DNA of 26,699 bases from IMG/VR virus record IMGVR_UViG_3300037541_000360, positions 1 through 26,699 of that record, one strand, 5' to 3'. Origin of the DNA: a virus. The notes under the pieces were generated by a model. That model was not told the DNA's origin and searched no databases. It saw only the letters and a list, made by a program, of their open reading frames with translations. Every line of letters starts with the position of its first letter. Within the stretch, counting starts at the first letter, position 1. Below are positions 19,961 through 26,699 of this stretch, one piece after another. A program made the translations under genes and the position numbers.

Positions 19961-21595
19961 TTACGCCGCGCCCTTGCTCTTGATACCGGCCAAAGTTTCG
20001 AACTTGTCCACGCCAAAATCGTGGTAGCCACGGAATTGGATTCCGAGTTGATCGAAGTCCGCATCGGCAGTTTCAACCGTCGGCGTTTGCACGCCATCCA
20101 GGAACGAAACGACAATTGGAGCCATCGCCGAATTGGGGGCCCGGAACAAATACCAAGCGGTCGAGCTGTAGCCCGTGTAGGCCGAATCGCTCAGCCACGG
20201 CACCACAACCGGCCGATACTTGCCGGCGTGAATGTTGGCGTCGCCGGCCTTCACAGTGTTCACGTTTCGCGATTGGTAGAGCGCCTCGGCAATTGCTTCC
20301 AACTCCGGCGGAACAAGGAGGATCGTCGGAGGCGGTCCGCCAACCCGCTTGCGTCCGTCGTCGGACGGCGAACGCATTTCGCGGAACGCCTTGACGCCCA
20401 GCGAAAGCCCAACGCCATCGGCGCCGAGATTGGTCGTCGCACCGCTGATGTAGTTGGAGTTTCCCGAAGTAAAGAACGATCCGTTGTCGAGAAACGTCGT
20501 CCAAAAGATGTCATTCAGCTTCATCGCGGCACCACGGCCGATGACATCCCGCAGCGCGTCAAACGCGCCCAAGTCGTCATTGATAATGTCTTCACGCGTG
20601 ACCGAATACATCTTCGCGTACGTGCGAGCCTGACGAGTGAACGATTGCTCGCCCGTGGTGGCGTGCTTAATCCGTCCACCCTTGGGCAACAGTTCGTAAG
20701 CCATATCGTCGAGCATTCGATAGGACGTCACCTGCTTGAAATCCGGCACGCTCTTGACGGCCGCGATTTCGGTCCAAGCGTTGTCCTCCTGCATGTACCC
20801 TTCGAGCAGTTCCTTGTTCGCGATGTTCGACAGGATGCCCGGCAAGCTCAGCGTCGAAAAGCCAGCCGACGCGCGGATGTCGCGACGGGGCAAAGCGTAT
20901 TCGAGCGCCTCACGCAAGTTGCCAGCGTGAAGGCGTTCGCCTGGGCGGCACGTCCAGCCGTTCGAAGCGGCGGCCATGATGACAAGTTGCTGAATACCCA
21001 GCCGTCCCCGGAATTCGCGATGCGCGGAATCCAGCGTCTTCTCGCCAAACTGCTTGTCCAGGTCTTTCAGCCCGAGACGTTGGCACACCGCAGCCGCCAG
21101 CACGTCGCCGTTCGTGTCGCGTCCGCTGGCATGGATCGCGGGAGCGGTCGGGCGCGAACCGCGTACGATCGTCAGCTTGGCATTGGCGAGAATTTCGCCA
21201 GCCTTCGCCCGGTAGATTTCCGCGTTCCAGCGGCTTCGCGCGGCCTTGGCTTTCAGGTCGCCGAGTCCCTTGCGAGCCGACTTCTTCGCCTCAGCCAATA
21301 CGTTGGCGGGCGCGTCATCCTCGATGGCGAGCAGTTCGGCGTCGAGACTGTCCAACGCGTCAGCGTGTGCCGCTCGAATGTCAACGGCATCCCACGCGGC
21401 ACCGGCCTGCATGGTGTCTTGTTTGTACTCGGCTTGCATCGTGTCTTCAGCCGATTGTGCGGCCATCGTATCCGTCGGCGCACTTGGGGCGGTGCCTTGC
21501 AACGCTCCATAGGCCGACTTGAGTTGAGCGACTTGCTCAGCGCTCAACGCGTCCATCTGCAATCCAAGAGACGCAATCCATTCCTCGAAAGTCAT
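19961..21595 (-). CDS. Possible internal-start product: scaffold plus capsid without protease
   Basis: ATG 21595, residue 177 of the fusion (MTFEEWIASLGLQMDALSAE), has AAAGG 7 nt upstream. It lies exactly where the protease domain ends and the helical scaffold-like part begins. A 544 aa product would give more capsid subunits than protease, similar to the nested genes of lambda (C/Nu3). This is inferred from the site only. Confidence 0.45.
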   Translation of the reverse strand: MTFEEWIASLGLQMDALSAEQVAQLKSAYGALQGTAPSAPTDTMAAQSAEDTMQAEYKQDTMQAGAAWDAVDIRAAHADALDSLDAELLAIEDDAPANVLAEAKKSARKGLGDLKAKAARSRWNAEIYRAKAGEILANAKLTIVRGSRPTAPAIHASGRDTNGDVLAAAVCQRLGLKDLDKQFGEKTLDSAHREFRGRLGIQQLVIMAAASNGWTCRPGERLHAGNLREALEYALPRRDIRASAGFSTLSLPGILSNIANKELLEGYMQEDNAWTEIAAVKSVPDFKQVTSYRMLDDMAYELLPKGGRIKHATTGEQSFTRQARTYAKMYSVTREDIINDDLGAFDALRDVIGRGAAMKLNDIFWTTFLDNGSFFTSGNSNYISGATTNLGADGVGLSLGVKAFREMRSPSDDGRKRVGGPPPTILLVPPELEAIAEALYQSRNVNTVKAGDANIHAGKYRPVVVPWLSDSAYTGYSSTAWYLFRAPNSAMAPIVVSFLDGVQTPTVETADADFDQLGIQFRGYHDFGVDKFETLAGIKSKGAA

Positions 21596-22123
21596 AGCAC
21601 TACCTTTCATTTGGGCGGCTTTGGCCGCAATCCTAACGCTCGTCGATTCGTCCGCACCGCGCGGCACGAAAGCTACCCCATACAGATAACCGGTTCGAGC
21701 AATCACCGCCGGCCCGGTAATAGTCTGTCCATTCACGATTGCCGTCTGTCCGCTTGGCAATCGCTCGATAACATCCGGCGTCACCTCGACCGACGCCTGA
21801 AACGGGAACCCGCCACCCGTCGCGCTCTCAACAATCTGATCCCGCGATTCGCTCGCGTAGCTCAGCATACCGCTGAGCTCCAAGCTCGATCCGTCGTTGC
21901 CGATGTCCGTCACATGGCCAACGGGGTCTTCGCTGTCATGGTTGAGATTGGCGACAACGCTGGGAGCTACCTTTAGCCCGCTCAGGTCAATGACAATCGG
22001 GTCGTCGTAGCCGTCGACATACATCGGTCCGCCGTTGTAGGCGGTCATTGTGAACGACGGCACCTTACCGGCAGCGGCAGCCTTAATCGTCGGCTTTGTT
22101 CGCAATCGCATACGCTTAGCCAT
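19961..22123 (-). CDS. Prohead protease fused to major capsid protein, 720 aa
   Basis: Residues about 23-165 fit a prohead serine protease, with NLNHD (His62) and GFPFQASVEV (Ser111) as candidate catalytic residues, ending in GYLYGVAFVPRGADE. Residues about 177-330 are helical and acidic/Ala-rich and look like scaffold. Residues about 418-720 fit a Mu gpT-like major capsid protein (GFSTLSLPGILSNIANKELL, SVTREDIINDDLGAFDALRD, ILLVPPELEAIAEALYQSRN). ATG 22123 has GAGGTG 6 nt upstream; a GTG three codons earlier is possible. The protease should release capsid protein by self-cleavage. An internal start exists at 21595. Confidence 0.88.
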   Translation of the reverse strand: MAKRMRLRTKPTIKAAAAGKVPSFTMTAYNGGPMYVDGYDDPIVIDLSGLKVAPSVVANLNHDSEDPVGHVTDIGNDGSSLELSGMLSYASESRDQIVESATGGGFPFQASVEVTPDVIERLPSGQTAIVNGQTITGPAVIARTGYLYGVAFVPRGADESTSVRIAAKAAQMKGSAMTFEEWIASLGLQMDALSAEQVAQLKSAYGALQGTAPSAPTDTMAAQSAEDTMQAEYKQDTMQAGAAWDAVDIRAAHADALDSLDAELLAIEDDAPANVLAEAKKSARKGLGDLKAKAARSRWNAEIYRAKAGEILANAKLTIVRGSRPTAPAIHASGRDTNGDVLAAAVCQRLGLKDLDKQFGEKTLDSAHREFRGRLGIQQLVIMAAASNGWTCRPGERLHAGNLREALEYALPRRDIRASAGFSTLSLPGILSNIANKELLEGYMQEDNAWTEIAAVKSVPDFKQVTSYRMLDDMAYELLPKGGRIKHATTGEQSFTRQARTYAKMYSVTREDIINDDLGAFDALRDVIGRGAAMKLNDIFWTTFLDNGSFFTSGNSNYISGATTNLGADGVGLSLGVKAFREMRSPSDDGRKRVGGPPPTILLVPPELEAIAEALYQSRNVNTVKAGDANIHAGKYRPVVVPWLSDSAYTGYSSTAWYLFRAPNSAMAPIVVSFLDGVQTPTVETADADFDQLGIQFRGYHDFGVDKFETLAGIKSKGAA

Positions 22124-23603
22124 TGTTCGCACCTCGCTGCATGGCTAGCTGTGTCGCGCTCTGCGTCTGTGCGTTTTGCCGTTGCACATCCGCCTGGGCA
22201 ATCGATCCAATCTGATTCGTCGCGTTGAAGTTGGCGAGCAGCAGCGTTTCTTTGATCTTGTCAACCGTCACGCCGTAATCACGCGCCATCGTCTCTACGG
22301 CTTCGTCGTAGTCGTCGCCAGCGTCCGCGTAGACTTGTCGCAATGTCAACGTGCCATTGCGTAGCTTTACGTTAGTGGCACTGGCTTCAGTGCCAACATC
22401 CGCGACAGGATGATTGGGCCAGTCCCATTGATGCTCGGGGACGTCCCGAGGATCGCCAAACCCAAACACCAACGCGGCTTCACGCCACCATTGGCGGAAT
22501 AGCTTGTCGAGAACGCAATCCTCGCAATCGGCCCGCTCGATGTCGACGCCCGTAAAATACGGCTGAAAATCCAACCGACCGCTGGCGTAATTCGACTGCG
22601 AACTATCGCAAGCGGCCATGTTGTATGGCATGTTTTTGGGCCGCGCTAGCTCCGCAATCTGCGCCCGGTTGAACGAGTCGTAGCTGGCGTTCGGATGCTG
22701 CGCCTGCATCTGCTCGGCCTTGTAGCCCATGGGCAGCGCGGCCATCATTCGCCGTTCGATTTCGAGCGTAGAGAACGGGGCTACAGGCTCAGCGTCGCCC
22801 GGCGGCATTTCCGTATACAGCAATGCGGCAAAGCTTGCGGCGGTTTCAGCGGCGCTCACGGTGGCTTCCCGCCAACGTCGGCTACTGGCTCCAACTTGCA
22901 TCGTGCTCTTGCACTCGGGTACGCCTCGATGTTGCTGCGGTCGCCGGCAGTGAAACCAGTGCAGGACATATCGAGCCGCTACCGGCTTTGGATCTTGCCA
23001 GTAGACCGCCCATTGCGAGCCAGGATGCTGCGGCAAAATGTCGTAAATCAACGGATTGCCGTATTGGTCGAACGTCACACCATCGATGACACCCTCACGA
23101 CGATATGGAACGTAAGGCGTAGTCACTTGGTCGCACTCAATCATCACGACGTCAAGCTTCACCGGGTGATCGACAGACGGATTGGCCGTCGCAATTCCGA
23201 ACGATTCGCCGTCGACAAGCTTGGCATGCGCCGCCGTCCACAGCTTCCGCCGCAACTGGATCGCTTTCGCCCACTTCCGCCACTCGGCATTGATCCGCTG
23301 ATTCAATGCTCTGTCAGCCGTCTTGACCGAAAGCGTAGGTCCCAACCCGACGAGAAAATTGGCGTGCGTCTGCGCGATTCCGTCCGCGTAGCCATTGCTG
23401 CCGGCTTCATACCGACTACGCTTGACCAGCTTTTGACGGACGCCTTTGCTGTTCGCGCTGTCCGCATCGTAGGCGTCGACGTTGGCCCAATAGTTCTGAT
23501 ATTCAACGCTATCGCTTGCCGCGTCGTATCTGGCCCGGATGTCGGGCTTGACTGGCTGCGCTCGCCTGCGGCCCGTATAGAGCGCCACGGAGTCGATAGC
23601 CAT
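22116..23603 (-). CDS. Portal protein, lambda gpB-type family, 495 aa
   Basis: The portal ring is the DNA channel at one head vertex. The N-terminus (YDAASDSVEYQNYWANVDAY, followed by ADSANSKGVRQKLVKRSR) and the long body with YVLHWFHCRRPQQHRGVPEC near residue 220 fit the lambda-type portals, whose hRPGQxRGVP segment is characteristic. The C-terminus is Gln/Ala-rich (ADVQRQNAQTQSATQLAMQR). Length is normal. The ATG overlaps the upstream stop by 1 bp (TAATG). Confidence 0.9.
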   Translation of the reverse strand: MAIDSVALYTGRRRAQPVKPDIRARYDAASDSVEYQNYWANVDAYDADSANSKGVRQKLVKRSRYEAGSNGYADGIAQTHANFLVGLGPTLSVKTADRALNQRINAEWRKWAKAIQLRRKLWTAAHAKLVDGESFGIATANPSVDHPVKLDVVMIECDQVTTPYVPYRREGVIDGVTFDQYGNPLIYDILPQHPGSQWAVYWQDPKPVAARYVLHWFHCRRPQQHRGVPECKSTMQVGASSRRWREATVSAAETAASFAALLYTEMPPGDAEPVAPFSTLEIERRMMAALPMGYKAEQMQAQHPNASYDSFNRAQIAELARPKNMPYNMAACDSSQSNYASGRLDFQPYFTGVDIERADCEDCVLDKLFRQWWREAALVFGFGDPRDVPEHQWDWPNHPVADVGTEASATNVKLRNGTLTLRQVYADAGDDYDEAVETMARDYGVTVDKIKETLLLANFNATNQIGSIAQADVQRQNAQTQSATQLAMQRGANNG

Positions 23604-23824
23604 TAGCCACCGCCTTGCGGTTTGATCCGCTGGATACGGATTCCAAACCCGCGTTGCCCGCTCGATTGGCCTGCGGCCTTGGCCGCCAAATACCGATCGG
23701 CCTCAATTTGATCGCGAATCGATTGAGCGGTGACACTCTGCGAGCCAACGGTGACACTGGCCGGATTCTTAGCCGTGCTTTCGATTGCGTCGGAGATGCT
23801 TTGTGGCGTCGTCATTAACCCCAT
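23603..23824 (-). CDS. gpW-like head-tail connector, about 70-73 aa
   Basis: Small protein with two helices (SISDAIESTAKNPASVTVGS, QSIRDQIEADRYLAAKAA) and a short hairpin between them, ending in basic, Gly-rich residues. The size and position between terminase and portal fit the lambda gpW type. Two starts are possible: ATG 23824, and ATG 23815 with GGGG 5 nt upstream. The latter gives 70 aa. It overlaps the zinc-ribbon gene by up to 56 bp. Confidence 0.7.
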   Translation of the reverse strand: MGLMTTPQSISDAIESTAKNPASVTVGSQSVTAQSIRDQIEADRYLAAKAAGQSSGQRGFGIRIQRIKPQGGG

Positions 23825-24116
23825 CTAATCCAACGATACCTAGCCGCGTCAAGTTTTCGTCGGCGTCGGTACTATTAGCGGGATTTGGCGGCGAAAATTT
23901 CTCCGATTCAGCCTCGATTGGGATTTCTCGCGTATGTAGCACCTGCTTGCAATGTCTGCAGAATCGCCGGCGCATTCGCTCGTTGCGCCCGCGAACGAAA
24001 TAGCTGTCCTCAACCCGCCAATCACGGCATCCGCAACGCGGGCACTCCCAGCCGTCGCCGCCAGTGGCTTGTGATGCCAGTTCCCCGAGGGTCGGCCGTC
24101 GTTCGCGTTCCGTCAT
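23769..24116 (-). CDS. Zinc-ribbon protein, 115 aa
   Basis: Residues 25-56 contain CPRCGCRDWRVEDSYFVRG and then RRRFCRHCKQ, with C25, C28, C30, C53 and C56. The spacing and the Arg-rich stretch resemble the zinc ribbon of NrdR-type and phage Ogr-like regulators. A nucleic acid-binding role is likely. The C-terminus is acidic then basic and unassigned. ATG 24116 overlaps the terminase stop (ATGA). An accessory role in packaging or late control is possible but not shown. Confidence 0.75.
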   Translation of the reverse strand: MTERERRPTLGELASQATGGDGWECPRCGCRDWRVEDSYFVRGRNERMRRRFCRHCKQVLHTREIPIEAESEKFSPPNPANSTDADENLTRLGIVGLDGVNDDATKHLRRNRKHG

Positions 24117-26287
24117 TTTCGCCTCGCTAGCTGTGCCAAGCTGGGCCGCCCCGCCACGCCATTACGCTTGATCGATTCGACCACGGACTGACTGCCCGTT
24201 GCCAGCGTCACGCCCTTCAGTTGAGCCGCCACGGTCGCGTAAACGCTCGCGTCAAGAAAGTGATTGTATTCGCTGCGGGTCTTCCAGACTCGCCGCAAGT
24301 GGCCTTTGTGTAGCTCGTCCATTTCGCGTTCGTTGGTGATGTGGCGAGCGTAGATCGAGTGTGACGATTCATCGACCGTCATCCGCCCCGCGCCTTCGCT
24401 CGATACTCCCCACAAGGTAAACGCACCAGGATTGCCAATTGGCGTAAGCCATCGATCTTGCTCGTAGTTCTTCCAGCGGTCCGCATCCAAGCACGCCAAC
24501 CATAGTCCTTTTTGTCTCGACAAGAACCAACCGTCACCAGGCTTGATGTCAGCCGATCGGCGTCGGTATTCGCTGAAATTGGCCCCAGCCGTCCCGCTCG
24601 ATCGACCAAAGCCTTTCGAAGGCATGAAACCTCGAACAGCCGCGCACGCGGCATACACCGCGTCAGAGCGCCAACCACTATCCACCAGCGTCAACGCTAC
24701 GGGCACTATCTCGCCGTCATGGCGTTGCGGCGGATTTTCCAAGAGCGATTCCGCGAACCCGGTAATTGCTTTGCGAATCGCCTCATCAACGCCATCATCA
24801 GAGCCATAACGCGTCCCAACGACATCCCACGTGCCGTAATCCAGCGTGTGACCGCTGCCATCCTGGCGCCATGCCCGTAGCACCCAGTGCAATTCGATTT
24901 TTCGAACGTCAACGCCACATGTGACCAGCGTATAGCCTGCTGGCACAATACGCCGTTCTTCGCCATTTACCCGCCGCTGAATCATCTGCGGCGTTAAGCT
25001 CGAATCAATCGCCGCTTCCTCGGATGGCGGATCGTTGTCGTATTCCGTCGCGACATTGACCGGCCCCAAATCCGCGACCAAATTGAAATACGCCTGCAAC
25101 GCGTCCGCTTCCATCTGGCTTCCGTCGCTGGCTTTGGCGTCGTTGTGACGATTCGGATTCGCGACAACGGCCCCGCGTTGCATGTCCTCGCGATTGGCAA
25201 GATAGAACGCGTTCGAGCGCCGGCATTCAGGATCGACATTTTCACCGCTGGCGGTAACTAACTTTCCGTCCTCTTGACGCATCGACACATATTCGTCCCA
25301 CAGGTCCAGCCGGTCCGGTGGAGTGACGAGCCACCGATAGCGACGGCCCTTGAAGTTTGGCCGTTGCGTTCGATCGGTGAGAACAAACGACGCACTGACG
25401 CGGCTTTGGATCGTCGTAAGCACCACGCGGCCGATACGCTGCCTCTGTCCGCCTAGACCGCCAATTGTCGCGTCGATGCGTTTGAGCAGCTTAGCCGCCT
25501 GCTCTTCGCTTGCCGCCGTCTGTTCCGTGTCCGGGTCGTCAATGATCGCCAGCTTCGGACGTCGGCCCTTGCGGAGACCACGAACGGCGGCATCTAGGCC
25601 ACGGGTCGCGATGATTGCGCCAGCCGACGGACTTCCGGGAGTGTGCGGGAATGTCAACTCGTCACCGCACCAGGAATAGCGTAGCCGTGCCAGCGTATAG
25701 GGAACGCCGTTGTCATATTGCGTTCCGTTGGCCCGCTGGCTTCGCGCACGCTGAACGGCCCCTTCCAGGTTGCGGACAGGGATGCAGACCTCGGGATAGT
25801 CGGCCGCGAGTAGCTGATTCGTCTCACAGTAATTGGCGATGCTGTGCAAAATCGCTTGAGCCGCTGGCCCGGTTGCCGCGAAAATTACGACGTAATCACA
25901 ATCGCCCGTTAGGACGTATTTGGTCGCCAGCCGTTCGGCAATTAGCGTCTTACCCTCGCCACGACTAGCGGCAATCGATTGGTCGCCGCCGTTGCGCATC
26001 GCTTCGCCAACGGCCTTAATCATCTCCAATTGTTGCGGCACAAACTGATACGTGAACGGATCGTCGCAACCAGACTCGGGTCCGAAGTAATACATCAGCC
26101 AAGCAACGTCATCCGCTTCTAAACGCTTGCGGCGTTCCTTATCCGCGCACTCGGGAATGCGTATCACCGAGGCTGCGGCGCGTTGCTCGGCCTTCTGTCG
26201 GCGTTCGCGTTCGCGTAGCGTCTCGATGCCCGATGGCTTTCGCTTTGCGTTACTCTTCGTCGGCTTCGGGGTCTTTGTCGTGAACAT
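24113..26287 (-). CDS. Terminase large subunit, GpA-type, 724 aa
   Basis: This is the packaging motor: an N-terminal ATPase and a C-terminal RNase H-fold nuclease. The Walker A variant is SRGEGKT (108-114) and Walker B is LAIIDDPD (246-253). Nuclease candidates are VTCGVD (D460), TLVDSGWRSD (D536) and YNHFLDA (D679). The Lys/Arg-rich first 40 residues probably contact DNA or the small subunit. The length fits the lambda gpA class. ATG 26287 overlaps the upstream gene by 38 bp. GpA-type enzymes are usual for cos phages, but no cos site was identified here. Confidence 0.92.
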   Translation of the reverse strand: MFTTKTPKPTKSNAKRKPSGIETLRERERRQKAEQRAAASVIRIPECADKERRKRLEADDVAWLMYYFGPESGCDDPFTYQFVPQQLEMIKAVGEAMRNGGDQSIAASRGEGKTLIAERLATKYVLTGDCDYVVIFAATGPAAQAILHSIANYCETNQLLAADYPEVCIPVRNLEGAVQRARSQRANGTQYDNGVPYTLARLRYSWCGDELTFPHTPGSPSAGAIIATRGLDAAVRGLRKGRRPKLAIIDDPDTEQTAASEEQAAKLLKRIDATIGGLGGQRQRIGRVVLTTIQSRVSASFVLTDRTQRPNFKGRRYRWLVTPPDRLDLWDEYVSMRQEDGKLVTASGENVDPECRRSNAFYLANREDMQRGAVVANPNRHNDAKASDGSQMEADALQAYFNLVADLGPVNVATEYDNDPPSEEAAIDSSLTPQMIQRRVNGEERRIVPAGYTLVTCGVDVRKIELHWVLRAWRQDGSGHTLDYGTWDVVGTRYGSDDGVDEAIRKAITGFAESLLENPPQRHDGEIVPVALTLVDSGWRSDAVYAACAAVRGFMPSKGFGRSSGTAGANFSEYRRRSADIKPGDGWFLSRQKGLWLACLDADRWKNYEQDRWLTPIGNPGAFTLWGVSSEGAGRMTVDESSHSIYARHITNEREMDELHKGHLRRVWKTRSEYNHFLDASVYATVAAQLKGVTLATGSQSVVESIKRNGVAGRPSLAQLARRK

Positions 26288-26699
26288 TACGACCCTCCGT
26301 AATCATTGCCAACGTAGTCAATTCCTTCACGGCTTTGAGCGCGACGGACAAACCATCCTCAGCCGTCAACGCTTGTCGGTAAATTTCCCGATACGCTTCC
26401 ATTGCCCAGCCAATCACCACCGATCGATCACACTCGGCGCTCCGCGCGAAATGATCACCAGCCGCAACCATCGCTTGCTTCGCGATGTCCGGCCCGTGGT
26501 CGTTCGTCAAATACTGAAGGATCGCGGATTCCGAAACGCCATGCGTCAACATTTCAACGGCTTCGGCCGTAGCCTTAATCGCATCGACGGATTTTTTCGC
26601 GATGGCGTCGGACAAAATTTCACCGATAGAAGGACTGTCAGGGCAAGGCGCGGACTTTTGGCGGCGGTCCGCGCCTTGAATTTCCGGGGTAAGGACCCA
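26250..26699 (-). CDS. Terminase small subunit-like protein, 5' end beyond right edge
   Basis: The frame is open from the right edge; only about 149 residues are visible. A TTG at 26615 is not needed as a start, since coding continues upstream through PEIQGADRRQ and PSIGEILSDA. The C-terminal part has a helical segment, VVIGWAMEAYREIYRQALTA, followed by EDGLSVALKAVKELTTLA, as in several phage small terminase proteins. An acidic tail ends in DPEADEE. It lies immediately upstream of the large subunit and overlaps it. The small subunit should recognise packaging DNA. An unrelated packaging-adjacent gene cannot be excluded. Confidence 0.62.
   Translation of the reverse strand, partial: WVLTPEIQGADRRQKSAPCPDSPSIGEILSDAIAKKSVDAIKATAEAVEMLTHGVSESAILQYLTNDHGPDIAKQAMVAAGDHFARSAECDRSVVIGWAMEAYREIYRQALTAEDGLSVALKAVKELTTLAMITEGRNVHDKDPEADEE

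Noticed and set aside
19937-21976. 679-codon plus-strand open frame opposite the capsid gene
   Set aside because: It is antisense to a well-recognised protease-capsid fusion, its product is Arg/His-rich without domains, and high G+C content produces such antisense frames.
22695-23606. 303-codon plus-strand open frame opposite the portal gene
   Set aside because: Antisense shadow of the portal gene, Arg-rich, no recognisable domain or ribosome binding site.
26644-26678. Terminator hairpin (12-bp perfect stem)
   Set aside because: It lies inside an open coding frame that continues to the window edge, and no T-run follows on the minus strand.

Overview
The window is about 26.7 kb of a tailed double-stranded DNA bacteriophage or prophage with a siphovirus-like (lambda/Mu-like) head and tail module. 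Nearly every gene is on the minus strand, so transcription reads from high to low coordinates. The host is not given by the sequence. The G+C-rich, densely overlapping genes with Shine-Dalgarno sites fit a G+C-rich bacterium. A planctomycete host is a guess from protein style only and is weakly supported.

Late region (26699 to 10014, minus strand): a terminase-small-subunit-like gene cut by the right edge, the large terminase, a zinc-ribbon protein, a small gpW-like connector, a lambda-type portal, and a prohead protease fused to the major capsid protein with an apparent internal start. These are followed by a DUF2190 decoration protein with a lectin-like C-terminus, a head-tail joining protein, a tail completion protein, a tail tube, a beta-rich tail protein, a tail assembly chaperone with a -1-frame extension, and the tape measure. 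Three distal-tail or unknown proteins follow, and then a Cys-cluster protein joined to a GT4 glycosyltransferase. Most of these genes overlap their neighbours by 1 to 50 bases, which implies one operon.

Switch-like region (about 10031 to 9039): a two-gene plus-strand operon is divergent from the minus-strand early genes. The -35 boxes of the two divergent promoters lie inside the arms of a perfect 15-bp inverted repeat. A second early promoter about 370 bp away shares a 35-bp segment around its -10 box and start, and carries a different 13-bp inverted repeat over its -35 box.

Early region (9387 to 1, minus strand): many very small genes of unknown function, including a fusion of a ribbon-helix-helix-like segment to a CsrA-like domain. 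Then come a Sak4-type ATPase with a DUF669 SSB-like partner (recombination), a tRNA-like element, a DUF3310 protein, a MazG-like pyrophosphatase, and a D12-class DNA adenine methyltransferase cut by the left edge. The methyltransferase was recovered by reading the sequence from a GTG start and carries four to five tandem 23-24 residue repeats.

The most unusual object is the non-coding region 5456-6183. It holds about 95 degenerate pentamers (C-R-N-N-T) kept in strict 5-nt phase, interrupted by five copies of a 43-46 nt element. Each copy can fold into the same three-stem cloverleaf, and its stems differ by compensatory changes. I know no described family that matches it. No integrase, lysis gene, replicative helicase or polymerase is visible in the window.
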